Shown: positions 33,201-43,282 of the stretch, piece after piece
How positions within the stretch are numbered: position 1 is the first letter of the stretch
Layout: each line of letters begins with the position of its first letter
NCBI GenBank assembly: GCA_030998225.1
Contig: JAPYXD010000403.1
Coordinates: 4,960,001-5,024,000, forward strand
Source: Diplolepis rosae
Taxonomy: Eukaryota > Arthropoda > Insecta > Hymenoptera > Diplolepididae
Length of the DNA: 64,000 nt
Reading direction: 5' to 3'
Notes under the pieces: generated by a model
Database searches by the model: none
Seen by the model: only the letters and a program-made list of their open reading frames with translations
Told to the model about the DNA's origin: nothing
Position numbers and translations under genes: made by a program

Positions 33201-36177
33201 ATTGTCCTATTAAAGAATCACCCAAGTTCCAAAACCAGAGTAATTTACAGCGCAATTTTCATATGAATTTCGACGTGGATTTGATACTTTATTGTGCTCA
33301 TAAAATAAATGAAAAAATAAATACATGAAATATAATATATAAATTCAAATTTAAAGAATTTGAAATCTCTCTGTGGAAAACAGACGCTTTCGACTGCGCT
33401 GGGATTCGAGCCTAGGTCTTTAGATTGCCGGTAGACTTAGTCGAAAGCGTCTTTTTTTCGACATAAAGATTTCAAATTGTTTGAATTTGAATTTAATTTG
33501 CATTATTGCGATATAAGAGTTTGAGATTGTCTATGAGGACACCTGTTGGCAAATCTTTCTGTGGAAAAATTTTGAATTCAACCACCTAATTTGAAATCAT
33601 TATAATATAATATATAAATATAAATATTATAAATAAATAGACAAAATAAATCATATATTTTATAAGCAAAATAACATTTTGTGTGCTGTAGCGAGTTTGT
33701 ACGTTTTTTTATTAAAACATGGAATAACACTAGGTAACAAGATTTTGTTTATCATCAATAGATGTGCCGTTTCAGTATCTTTTCCCCATAGCATACGAAC
33801 CTGAAGGCGAAAATATTCTATCTTTCCTCGGTTTTTAGAAAAATTGGTTTAAGAAGTAAAAAACCTATTTTTTGGTTGGTTTTCAAACCTTTTATAAAAC
33901 AAACCGGGAATCTCAAATATAATAAATAAATGTCATTGATAAGAAAATGTATATATTTCCAGCAATATCTGATTTTTTTCATTTCTGTATGATATTGATG
34001 ATTAAATCTTGAATATCTTCAAAAATATTGATGTTATGAAAAAAGAAAGTTTTTTTCAGATTCAGCACTTTAAAATGCATAAAAAATTATCATAAGAAAC
34101 AAAGAAACACGACTTTCATAAAATTTTGTTACCTAGTTTACCCAAGTGGAAAAGTCGGAGGTCAAATAGTTTTTACAACAGGCGCAGTATTGATTACTAT
34201 TACTGGCAAAATACCGACAAAGGAGTTGTGCCAACCTTGGGCTCAGTACTGGTTGAGTGCTGGCTGTATACAACATCCAAATACGGGATATCAACCGACA
34301 TGGAAGTCTCGTCGACAGTTAGCATTCTACTGGTTTACTAATGCCTTAGTACTAATTATTATCATTACTGGAAAATTGCCGACGTACTATTTTCACAACC
34401 TTTCACTTATCTATTTTTGACACATCCATTCAAAATGTATTTTTATAAATAATTTCATAATTAATTTTCGTTGAATGTTCCATGCATAGTTAAGTTTTTT
34501 TTGCAAAAGACCTATATTTTTCAGTACAAAATATCAAATTTCAATAAAATGTTTTTAATCCAATTTGTATAGACTTACTTATAAATAGTATTGTAAAGCT
34601 TAAAGATCAATCTAGCTTCTAATATAGTTATACTAGAAGTTAGAATAGTTTTGAAATTTTAAAATTTCACCAGATAAAATCCAGTCAGAATCGGCTGCTA
34701 GTACTTTACCAGTACTACTTTCAAGTACTAGCCCAGTACTTACTGTCAACTCCCAGCCAAGTTATAATTAGGGCTCTAAACAGTACTATGCCAGTACCGA
34801 GCGATAACGATGGACCAGTTTTGCTTTTACGTTCCATCCCAATACTGACTGCCAACTCCCAGCCGAGTTATAATTAGGGGTCCAGACAGTACTACGCCAG
34901 TACAAATACTGGCAAATTGCCGACGTACTATTTTCACAACCTTTTACTTATCTATTTTTGACATATCCATCCAAAATGTATTTTTATAAATAATTTCATA
35001 ATTAATTTTCGTTGAATGTTCCATACGTAGTTAAGTTTTTTTGTAAAAGACCTATATTTTTCAGTACAAAATATGAAATTTCAATAAAATGTTTTTAATC
35101 CAATTTGTATAGATTTACTTTTAAATAGTATTTTAAAGCTTAAAGATCAATCTAGCTTCTAATATAGTTATACTAGAAGTTAGAATAGTTTTGAAATTTT
35201 AAAATTTCACCAGATAAAATCCAGTCAGAATCGGCTGCTAGTACTTTACCAGTACTACTTTCAAGTACTAGTCCAGTACTTACTGTCAACTCTCAGTCTA
35301 GTTATCATTAGGTGTTTATCTGGTACTGTCGGCTGATAGTACTAGACCAGTACTGATTTTAATTACCATCCCAGGACTGACTACCAACCACCAGCCAAGT
35401 TATAATTAGGGGTATAGGCAGTACTATGCCAGTAACTAGCGATAGCACTGGACCAGTGCTACTTTAAAGTACTAGCCCAGTATTTACTGTCAACTCCCAG
35501 TCGAGTTATCATTAGGTGTTTAGATAGTACTGCCGGCTGATAGTACTGAACCAGTACTGCTTGTAGGTACCATCCCAGGACTGACTGACAACTCCCAGCC
35601 AAGTTATAATTAGGGGTCTAGACAGTACTATGCCAGTACCGAGCGATAGAACTGGACCAGTACTACTTTTAAGTACTAGCCATGTACTTACTGTCAACTC
35701 CCAGTCGAGTTATCATTAGGTGTTTAGATAGTACTGCCGGCTGATAGTACTGAACCAGTACTGCTTGTAGGTACCATCACAGTACTGACTGCCAACTCCC
35801 AGCCGAGTTATAATTAGGAGTTTGGACAGTACTATGCCAGTACCGACCGATAGCACTGGACCAGTACTGATTGCCAACCCCCAGCCGAGTTATCATTAGG
35901 GGTCTAGACAGTATTACGCCAGTATCCATGCCGATATTGCACCAGTACCCTGTCAATTTCAGAAACCCGTAAACGTTACTGGCATGGTACCGTGCAAGTA
36001 GTAAATTTCCACCTGGGTAATTGCTTCTTTAAACTTTTTAAAAAATAGATATGAAAATTTTTATTGAGAGTTTACCTGGATAGTCTTTTAATTGCTGAAG
36101 GTATATATTTGCTTGTGGACTGGCCCTCATGATGTCTACTTCCATCCATTGCTCCGAACATTTAACTTTACTGTTCA
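24096..36177 (-). CDS. Zona pellucida (ZP) domain protein, 5' end not found (7 exons)
   Basis: This is probably a secreted or membrane-anchored apical-matrix protein of the insect ZP family. Exons, 5' to 3': 36177-36076, 32905-32796, 32611-32418, 26212-25982, 25893-25746, 25594-25450, 24277-24096. Phases agree at every join and all introns are GT/AG, giving about 369 residues. The ZP-N part has the four expected cysteines in VKCSEQWMEVD, DEGCKP, SRCGMTRV and TVKCVI. The ZP-C part has NGCSVDPYLFENF, NACLDKC and IECSNGEMGYG. A furin-type RKKR follows, then a polar stretch and a C-terminal hydrophobic segment FFVVVLCLCTVLF two residues before the stop. The first visible codon needs one base from an upstream exon, which should encode the signal peptide; I did not find it. 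I do not recognise which family member it is. Confidence 0.88.
25450..25594 (-). CDS. ZP gene exon with furin site
   Basis: It encodes IECSNGEMGYGRKKRAI and a polar tail to VMVDQ. The donor CAAG|GTAAAC leaves one base, which joins the last exon in frame as an Ala codon. If unspliced, the frame would read on to a stop at 25379. Confidence 0.88.
25746..25893 (-). CDS. ZP gene exon (ZP-C core)
   Basis: It encodes CSVDPYLFENFHTVDG, TAKFRAFKFPDSNYIQF and NACLDKCDG, the best conserved part of the protein. The donor GGG|GTGAGA is phase 0. Confidence 0.94.
25982..26212 (-). CDS. ZP gene exon (start of ZP-C)
   Basis: It encodes HVVDAEFISQIAPAPELGIA to QEESIIFNG. It lies 6.2 kb beyond the previous exon, and that intron carries two mariners and tRNA-like repeats. 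Confidence 0.93.
26749..26845 (+). repeat. Fragment of the tRNA-like repeat
   Basis: It contains GACCGGCAATTGAAAGACC, a B-box-like GGACTCGAATTCC and the following CACAGAAAGATTTCAAATTC. The A-box half is missing. Confidence 0.75.
26850..28168. other. ZP intron, AT-rich, no gene beyond the unassigned frame
   Basis: Apart from the frame at 27341-27673 I see no repeat family or RNA gene here. Confidence 0.4.
27341..27673 (+). other. Unassigned 110-codon open frame in a ZP intron
   Basis: The frame has a hydrophobic start, a central acidic stretch (DELNYFDSEREMES) and a Cys/His/Tyr-rich part, and it stops before 27674. I do not recognise it. It overlaps another short frame and has no clear splice support. 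It could be a decayed exon, a pseudogene or chance. It lies antisense to the ZP transcript. Confidence 0.2.
28169..29364 (-). mobile_element. mariner element A, decayed transposase
   Basis: The right terminus CGTTGCCAACCCAA ends at 29364 with TA outside. The left terminus TTCGATCGGCAACAAAG starts at 28169 after TA. The - strand frame 29182-28664 begins METPRGHFRHILLYYFRKGK. It has lost about 25 residues of the helix-turn-helix region and keeps WVPHKLN and the first catalytic Asp (ITGDEKW). After a stop the frame resumes with HQDNARPHTS, then shifts and loses the last acidic motif. It is inactive, and the same family as the element at 54207-55418. Confidence 0.92.
29365..30669. other. ZP intron, AT-rich, nothing firm
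   Basis: A GC-richer patch at 30100-30420 has short frames starting at 30183 and 30229 that match nothing I know. No repeat boundary is visible. Confidence 0.4.
30670..30858 (+). repeat. Degraded copy of the tRNA-like repeat
   Basis: It contains GACCATCAATCGAAAAACC, a decayed B box, the ATTTCAAATTCTTTAAATTT linker and the end CAAAAATTTTAAACTCAAC. It abuts the 3' end of the next mariner. Confidence 0.7.
30860..31990 (-). mobile_element. mariner element C, decayed (irritans-like motifs)
   Basis: On the - strand a start at 31961 leads, with frameshifts, to LSKTRSYEWYKAFKKGRE and MPRSGRPS (31916-31710). Then come broken middle parts (31700-31270), ILHDDNTPSH and LALFDFFLFPKLKLPL (31263-30952). 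The third catalytic Asp is in FDFF. The terminus near 30860 reads CATTGTGTCAGAAAAATAC. I could not find the matching inverted end, so the right limit is approximate. It is a different mariner lineage from elements A and B. Confidence 0.85.
31991..32417. other. ZP intron next to mariner C, nothing recognised
   Basis: AT-rich with no clear motif. Decayed mariner terminus is possible. Confidence 0.4.
32418..32611 (-). CDS. ZP gene exon (end of ZP-N)
   Basis: It begins GQKVYYHQIVVEEP and runs through FTVKCVITEVIVQPR to PAGFQEE. The donor GAAGA|GTAAGT is a consensus site, with a Gly/Asp split codon completed in the next exon. Confidence 0.92.
32796..32905 (-). CDS. ZP gene exon (ZP-N)
   Basis: It encodes DEGCKPQLKNGVATFRLS and DISRCGMTRVVNKLT. 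The acceptor is GTCGTAG| and the donor ACG|GTAAGA, phase 0. Confidence 0.9.
33343..33598. repeat. Inverted pair of tRNA-like repeat fragments
   Basis: A - strand fragment (33343-33437, with GGGATTCGAGCCTAGG) is followed directly by a + strand fragment (about 33438-33540). A terminal piece ends near AACCACCTAATTTGAAAT. It has the same minus-then-plus arrangement as at 15201-16460 and 38863-40987. Confidence 0.75.
33599..34137. other. ZP intron, AT-rich, nothing recognised
   Basis: Runs of ATA-rich sequence and no gene or repeat boundary. Confidence 0.4.
34138..36020. mobile_element. TIR element carrying a minisatellite, in a ZP intron
   Basis: The termini TTACCCAAGTGGAAA (34138) and TTTCCACCTGGGTAA (ending 36020) are inverted. 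Inside, about 340 bases (about 34366-34705) are repeated directly at about 34906-35235. From about 34690 to 35990, units of roughly 105 bases recur with the words CCAGTACT, CAACTCCCAGCC and AGTTATAATTAGG. No transposase is seen. Short open frames inside are repeat by-products. The right end lies 56 bases from a ZP exon. Confidence 0.75.
34690..35990. repeat. Minisatellite, unit about 105 bases, rich in CAGTACT/AGTACTG
   Basis: The phrase CAACTCCCAGCC (or CAGTC) recurs about every 100 bases. Alternate units resemble each other more closely, so a higher-order period of about 210-230 bases is likely. Confidence 0.8.
36076..36177 (-). CDS. ZP gene, first recognised exon (start of ZP-N)
   Basis: It encodes NSKVKCSEQWMEVDIM to YLQQLKDYP. 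The acceptor is GATTGCAG|TG and the donor CCAG|GTAAAC. The incoming phase shows that at least one upstream coding exon is missing. Confidence 0.85.
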
Positions 36178-36747
36178 CTGCAATCAGAAAATTATTTTTT
36201 TATAAATAAAATTATGACACTACCGAATAATCTGAAACAAAAAATGTAGAATCACGCACTTTGCAAGGGCAGCTAAAGTGGGTATAAATTTTCATTAGAA
36301 TATATTTAGCATTTTGTCTTGGAGGGAAAAACTATGATCTAATCAATAACAAAGACTCCCTTTCCAGAATAACCCGCGGCTCTAAAATTCAGTATAATGT
36401 AATTCCTGTAATAACTTGTACAATTTACTATAGAAACGTAATTATACGCTAGAATATATCCACGCTCGGTAAACTGGTAAACGTTACAACCTTGAGGGAT
36501 GTGAATACCGCGTGAAATAATGTTACTTTTTATCTCTAGAAACGATGATCACTTTCACCGTTTGCGAACAATATAAAGTAAATTTTCCTATGTCATTGAT
36601 GTTACAATTGAGATCAAATATTTTTATTCTTAGAACATGTCCAACAGTTTGAATTAATAATTTTAAAAGAACTTTTGCATTTTTCCTATGCAATCAGTGA
36701 AAAGAATTAAGAATTTATGTAATGCTAATCTATATAATATACCACTA

Positions 36748-36998
36748 CACGGAAAAAATAGCTTAATTAAGTTTATAGAACTGTTCAAGAGTTGCGAATA
36801 CAACCATTTACGGAAGAGAGTTCTAAAAAATTCACAAAAATTTTAAGAACAAAATGCGAAACATTCACAAAAATTATTGAAGGTTGCCCATTTTATTCTA
36901 AAAAATTCTGTAAATTTTCCAGAACTCTGTTTCGTAAATGCCTGTATCCATAACTCTTGAAGAGTTCCATATATTTTATTGAATTATTTTTTCCCGTG
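36748..36998. mobile_element. 251-base MITE with CACGG ends
   Basis: The ends are CACGGAAAAAATAGC and the reverse complement of CACGGGAAAAAATAATTC. TA lies at 36746-36747 and 36999-37000, and imperfect inverted arms span most of the element. Same terminal type and TA target as the copies at 22094-22343 and 48074-50413. Confidence 0.8.
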
Positions 36999-38862
36999 TA
37001 ATTAGTCTTCTGAACCATTAAAACTTAGGTTTTATTGTGCTCCATTTTAAATGAACAAAGCAATTTTCGAACTCAGTTGTTTTACAATTTTCGTACACTT
37101 GGGTTGAATAATAAAGGCTTCGAGCTACATGTACAGCCGGAGCTTTTAAAGGAGGCTGGGAAAGGGCATGAGACACGTTCTCCATCGCATTAACGAGCGC
37201 GTGCACAAGCAACATCCTAAGGTGTTTGCATGGGTGCTCCCTGTGGTATTGTTTCCGAGGTGCTTAGAGCAGAACCTGACAGTACATTGAATACAATGTT
37301 GAATACTTCATAGACGTGGAGAGCTGTTTCTGCTAATGGAAGAAAACGAAAATATTTGCATCCTCTAAAACAAAAGGGTAAGCAAGTTTTCTGTTTCTAA
37401 ATTCCACTGCCACCGGTTGTCGTTGAGAGAGACTTAATTGCCAGCACCGGTTGGTGGTCCTAACGTGGGACTCTTGTCCTTATGCCTAGGAGTGGTCGTG
37501 AGTCTTATGTTTTATGCTCACTGCGTCCTCCTGTTGTGCTAAAAATGGCGAGATCATTTCTCCACTCTTTGATGGACAAGCTTTTCTTCGACATCCCTTT
37601 AGTGCAAAGTATTATGCTATTCTTCGTGGCGATTCCGCTTTAACGTACAAAATATTATACCCATGATATCCAATTGATCACAATCCAATCACACTTTTTT
37701 TAATCAATTGCCACTATAAATTCCCCATAAGTCTTGTTCATTAATTTTATATGTATACACAGCACTATAAATTAACAGGCAATGAGTACACTTGTCGAAA
37801 AATGGATATAAGTACATTGATAGAAGGCAGAACTGCTATTCGGAGAATGTAATTCATCGTTCACGCTCTTCTAATACATTTGTCTGCAAGTACGTAAAAG
37901 CGAGGGAACAGTTCTCAGTGTAAAAGCGCAATGGCTATGAATTTGATGTGCAACTCTAGCTACATAAATTCTGCATACCGTGTTAGCAGATGGCGAAATA
38001 AATTATCCACCCACGTGACGAACGGACAACGACGAACTCTTTAGAGGATCATTTTTATGAACTATTTCTACGAAAATCAGCGTCTTGACCATTTTGACTC
38101 CATTTATTTGCAATAATTAATTTATTAAACATTTTGGTGATGCACGAATATCGATGTTAATGCCTGATTTGGAATAGCATCAATACTAAAAAAGGAATCA
38201 CATGAAATAGATGAGCCCTACGAAATTTCTGCCCAAATAGACAATATTCAGTGGTCGGAAGCATATGGAACTTCATGATATGTTAGAAAATGAAACCAAA
38301 TATACAAAAAATCAACGACATGTATTTCACAAGTTAGAACAAATACAAATTATCATTATTATCAGTTACATTATCATCAGAACAATACACTTCTCAATCA
38401 CTCTTGATCAGGAATAGAATCAAGTAACACAACCTACAACATAAATTTCTTGTGTATTAGCTAATTTTTCTGTTACGTCTATTTTAGTCAACGCAACAAA
38501 GAACGAAATTTTTCGAAAATAATTTTGTCCTCTTTTTTGAACCATGCTAGTATATATGATTTTTCATGTACGTTTCCAGATGGTAATGCAACGGGAATAC
38601 CCAAGTGTCAGGGTCCCAACCATACTAGTAAATAATAATAATGATAAACGTTGATTCAAAATATCATTTCCTCTGTGAAGATCGATATTGGTAGACCAGT
38701 TGAGCGTCATTGCTAATCTGACCAAGCTCTGATTACAGTACAAATCTAACTGTAATGAGGATCTGAAAAATATTTGAAATCGATAAATGGTTCATCTAAA
38801 ACAAGATAAACTAGTTTTATACAGTATAAATCCCATCGCTCGTAATAATATGAATCATAATT
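36999..38862. other. Upstream of the ZP exons, no exon proven
   Basis: The missing signal-peptide exon of the ZP gene could lie here. The - strand frame 37215-37018 starts MLLVHALVNAMENV but is a poor signal peptide and lacks a convincing donor. A GC-richer patch at 37400-37650 has no recognised motif. Confidence 0.35.
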
Positions 38863-39369
38863 TCAAATTAGATGGTTGAGTTTGAAATTTTTGCCACTGC
38901 CTACATTATTGGAGGATCATTAGTCGCGTATCAGATAGGATACGTTGCCGGGATTCGAGCCTGGGTCTTTTGATTGCCGATCGACTGCTCTAAGCTACAC
39001 AGGATTCTGACATCTCCTTCTCCACAGGAAGTTCTTTTTATATCGCCTAACGGCTGTAATAATTTCAAAGGAGAAGATGTCGGACGTCTGCAATCGAAAG
39101 ACCTGGACTCGAATCCCGGCACAGTCGAAAGCGTCTCTTTTTACACACAAAGATTACAAATTTTTCAAATTTAATTTTAATTTGCATTATTCCAATATAA
39201 AAGTTTGAAATTGTCTACAAGGACACCTGTCGGGGACGTATCCAGGTATTAAAGTGTACTCCCTTTTTAAAATTTTCCCCTATTACTTCCCTAAAACCAA
39301 TAAATTTCTCTATTTCCCCTTTTATCAAACCTCTCAAAATATTTAAGTTAAAAAAAAATCATACGTTTT

Positions 39370-39915
39370 TTTCGTATTTCACATATTATTGTTAAAAAAT
39401 TGAATTTTGGATTTTCAATAGTTTTTTTCTAAATTAAAAAGAAAAATATGCATCTCATGAAAAAATGTTACAATTCAAATTTGTAGGACTTTATTTATTC
39501 AATAATATTGTATCATAACGTTTTTTCGTATCTCGTATAATTTAACTGGAAAATGGAATTTTGATATTGACTTTTTTCGAATTTGAATATGCTGTAACAT
39601 TTCTAATTTTGATTTAATCAAAAAATGTTATCAGGATAATTTTTAGAGATTTATGAGCACTATCTAAAACCAGTATTGAAATTTTTGATTTTTTCAAAAA
39701 ATTATTTTCAAAAACACAAAAGTAGTGCTCAACCCCTCAATTTTGATTGGATGTGGCTGGTTAACGAACTTGTCCTTACTTTTTCGGTTCCGATAACTTT
39801 CGTAAAAACCATTTTTTCTGACTCAGGGGGTCTCAAAACGTAAAGATTTGATGAAAATTTCGAAAGTCATTTTTCACATAAAACCAATACCTTCTCATCC
39901 ATGATGAGAATGTAA
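39370..39915 (-). repeat. Interspersed repeat, copy 2 (inverted partner of 3440-3965)
   Basis: It is the reverse complement of the first copy, including the CTGACTCAGGGGGTCTCAAA phrase, and lies inside the nested hAT-like element. Confidence 0.8.
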
Positions 39916-40119
39916 AAAGTACTTTCAAAGGCATCAGTAAAGGAATAAAGTTTTCAGAAAATTTACGCGTGTTTGCATCAAAAAGGCGGCTTCAACAAAT
40001 TAGCTATAAGTAAAGTTTCATATCATTATTATAATAAAGTATAGTATAGGCATATTTAAAAAATTTCCATCGTCTTCCGATGCTCATGAAAGAATAGACA
40101 GTTTTTGGAGTTGCGTTAG

Positions 40120-40430
40120 CTGAAGAAAAAGAAGTTGCGGAAAATTTCAAAAAAGAGGTAACAACTATCAAATGTTTAGAAAATGACTTAAAATTTGCCG
40201 AACATGAGTATAAAGAAGCATCAAAAGATGCAGAAGATATGTTGATTGTATTAAAGTAAACATCAAAAAATAAAAAAATACAAGCTCATACTCTTGAACA
40301 ATTAGTAAAAACTTTTGAGGAAATTCGGGAACTTGAAAAGTCAAAATTAAACAATGTAACAAAATTGCAACAAAAAGTAGGAATTAAAAAATGCAAAATT
40401 ATCGATAGCGTGATTAAAAAGAAAACATGA
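40120..40430 (+). pseudogene. Broken coiled-coil frame inside the hAT-like element
   Basis: Lys/Glu-rich, heptad-like text runs from EKEVAENFKKEV to a stop near 40258 and resumes in the same frame as SKNKKIQAHTLEQLVKTFEE to a stop near 40430. It may be the remains of a transposon protein. I cannot assign a family. Confidence 0.35.
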
Positions 40431-40563
40431 GATTCTTAGCATTAGTATGTATTATTCATTAGTATTTATTGCTTATACTGTAATAAGTTAAATGGTGAAC
40501 TAAATAAAGTATAGTGTAAAAAAACTCAAAAATAAAGGATTCCATGATTTTCCATATATTTAA

Positions 40564-40789
40564 CCCTCCGTTACCAGACATATGAGGGATTCCCTCAGTG
40601 GGGTCAGTTTTTTCGAAATAACTTCTAATTTACGCTTCACACAGTTTAGTCCGTTTGAATACCTTTCCACTAATTATTCCTGAAGCTTTTTGTAGCAATA
40701 AAAAATGTTCAAATAGAATACTCATTCAATAATCACTTTTCAAAACCAAAGGTGACCGTGTAACAATTTTTATGTCTGGTAACGGAGGG
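40564..40789. mobile_element. 226-base piggyBac-like MITE (TTAA target)
   Basis: CCCTCCGTTACCAGACATA at the left and its exact reverse complement at the right, each bounded by TTAA (40560-40563 and 40790-40793). Confidence 0.88.
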
Positions 40790-40987
40790 TTAATTATTAT
40801 TAGTCGTTATAAAATCATTTTCATTCATTCCCTTTTTACCCCCTTTTTTGCACGAACTTTTCCCTTTTTCCCCTACAATTTTCAAAAAAGGGGCTTTTAT
40901 ACCTGCGTATCCTATCTGATACATGACTAGTGATCCTCTGATAATGTAGGCAGTGGCAAATATTTCGAACTCAACCATCTAATTTTG

Positions 40988-42620
40988 AAATAATAATAAT
41001 AATAATAATAGGTTTACGGGTGTTAAAACTTGCATTATTGAATACGTCATATTAGATATTAATAACCTGGTAAGGATCATTTACATAGAAGCACTGTCTG
41101 TAACTGTACAGTTAAGGTTCAAGCTTTAGGTCATGCTACATTGGTAATGTAGTTGACGCTTGTAAGCTACCAGGTAGCCGCTGCGATTACTGCAACTATA
41201 ACAGGATCGAAAGTTCTTAATCGATGCAAGGCAGTTTGTGTTAGAGATAAAAGAGAAATAGGAAGCCATCGTAACGGTGTTTTCATTGCGATTGCTCTTA
41301 TACATAAGTACGTGAACTAACATTAGGACCGATTGCAACCCTTGCGAACAGTAAATCACTGATCATCCATCGTTATTAGTGGCATCCAAGAATTGTGGTT
41401 GTTGTGGAAACGATGCCTGGGATTTTTGTAAAAATTCCAGTGACACGTGATAACACGTTTCAGTGCGTAAGAAAGCTTGCACTTCTTCACATTGAATGAG
41501 CGCAAAACGGAGATCTAACTTTCATTTTTCCAATGTTCAAGAAAATTTACGATCCATAACTGTCTCTGACTGCCCGGGTTAATGGATGAAGCTAAACGTT
41601 TTCAAGGTCGCAGGAATCATTGTACTGCGCGAAAATAAAACCGCTCTCTTTTTCTTTATTATTTTAATCTTCCTATTTTTGGTTTTTCTAATTAAGAATA
41701 TTGAAAGGCTCGGTCTTTTTATGACTCATGGCATTTCATGTTTGAAAACAAAAAAATTCAATAAAACTGAAGTGACAAGAAACTTGTAGATTCAACTCAA
41801 TACATGTGGAATCCAGACTGATATTTAATTATATGATTATTTGAATCTAATCCCAAGTCACAAGGAGTAATCTATGCCTTTATTAAGCATAGTCTGGGTC
41901 GTGATATAGCTTATAGTTTGCAAACTTGGATCGAAGAAGTTATAGCAGACATCGTTGGAGTATCATAACCGACAACCTTATAACGGCACATAGGCATCGA
42001 TTACGAGCTGAATTCCTTAATCATGCAATTTTGCAATTAGTAGAATGTCTTGGAAATCATTTAAACATCTCTTGACTCCTGGAGATTGACCCAGGAGTAG
42101 TAATTGGCAAAAGTAAAGGCTGCTCAAAGTTATTAAATAAAGACAAAATGATTTGGGACTTCAGAAAATGATGAAATTTTTTTTCAACTGAATCTAAATT
42201 CTCAAGCTCATCATGCGTATTCTCCCCCTGCAATGCCTCATAATAATCTTATGGGAAAATCAATCACTTACTTGTGATATGTTAGTAATTTTTTAAATTT
42301 GAAGATAACTGTTAATGAAAATAAAGAGGTAGTAGTGATGACCACATTATCTTAGATTCGAACTGCCAACCTGCAATATCTTCTTTCGTATAGTATGTAA
42401 ATTAGCAAGATAATGTACATCCGCAATAACCGCTTCCATTATGAATGGTTGAGGAACCACGTAGGGTGACTAACAATCACCTGGGGGTCAGACGACAATC
42501 TACCTCGAGGCGGACGATGACATCTTAATACCAGACAGGATGTTGTACGAAGCCAACCCCTTCTTAGGTATTTTATTATTTTCTGCAAAAATCAAACTTC
42601 CTTCGATCTTTACGGCCCTG
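40988..42620. other. Long stretch without a recognised gene
   Basis: It starts with an (AAT)n microsatellite (40985-41010). Several short frames (41126-41359 -, 41586-41789 +) have no known motif. A phrase GACTCCTGGAGATTGACCCAGGAG at about 42074-42097 forms a small imperfect hairpin. Confidence 0.4.
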
Positions 42621-43187
42621 TGTAACAAACGAGGCGGGATCAGAAGTAGAAAGTGGTCGGTGAGCACAAAGCATCTGAGAACAATTACCGTATAAGTGGA
42701 ATTGAGAATGAGAGCTGCAGTTTATTCTAGTCGGAGGAACTGAGTGTCTCCCCTACTCGAAGGTAGTCGATAGAAGTGCCGGAAGAGATCGATCGTGCTC
42801 CGCATACTGGCATCAAACACGAAGAAATCTTCGAGATGGAGTGGAATAAAAGCAGAAGAACCCTTAAAGGAACACGGGAACGAACAACACCCATGGGACT
42901 GGATTGCTTCTTGAACGCTCTACCAACTAGCAGAACCTATAGAAGATCCCCTGATCGCGAATAAAGAATCGCGCTTCTGCTTTTATCTCAAAGTTTCTAG
43001 CCTACCTTTGCACGATCCTCGAGAATTAGCGTAAGGACCTTTAGGATTCTACTAGGAAGACTCATTAAAGATATAATCTAGCGTCGTTAATCAACGCCAT
43101 TAATTCAAGGAAAAATTGTCCTGAGGATGCGAACTCCTCGCACGGGTTACTGGCGTTTCAATACGATCGATAGGGAACAACTTAACA
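42621..43187 (+). mobile_element. Possible solo LTR
   Basis: A GC-richer block begins TGTAACAAACGAGG and ends CTTAACA. It contains a TATA-like ATAAAAGC (42848) and an AATAAA signal (42960). No polypurine tract, second copy or target duplication was found, so the call is tentative. Confidence 0.3.
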
Positions 43188-43282
43188 CTCCGACTTTGCA
43201 GAACTGCGGACAGGGTTCAGCAATTAAAGATATTTTATCTTGATAGACATCTCAGAGGTTGCAAGATTCAAGACAAAGTTAA

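Larger units (their letters stand above)
39244..40904. mobile_element. hAT-like element nested in the tRNA-like repeat
   Basis: Ends AGGTATTAAAGTG and CTTTTATACCT are inverted. ACGTATCC precedes and GCGTATCC follows, 7 of 8 bases matching, and the host repeat normally has CGTATCC once at this place. Inside are an inverted copy of the 3440-3965 repeat, a short broken Lys/Glu-rich coiled-coil frame (about 40120-40430) and a TTAA MITE. No hAT transposase is seen. Confidence 0.8.
38863..40987. repeat. tRNA-like repeat inverted pair, split by a hAT-like insertion
   Basis: A - strand copy (38863-39067) meets a + strand copy (39068-39243) whose remainder continues at 40905-40987. The outer ends are inverted repeats of about 85 bases: TTTCAAATTAGATGGTTGAG at the left and the matching CTCAACCATCTAATTTTGAAA at the right. 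The + copy keeps a B-box-like GGACTCGAATCCC. The gap is filled by the element at 39244-40904. Confidence 0.82.

Noticed and set aside
37018..37215. Candidate signal-peptide exon of the ZP gene (MLLVHALVNAMENV)
   Set aside because: Hydrophobic core too weak and no suitable GT donor leaving one base.
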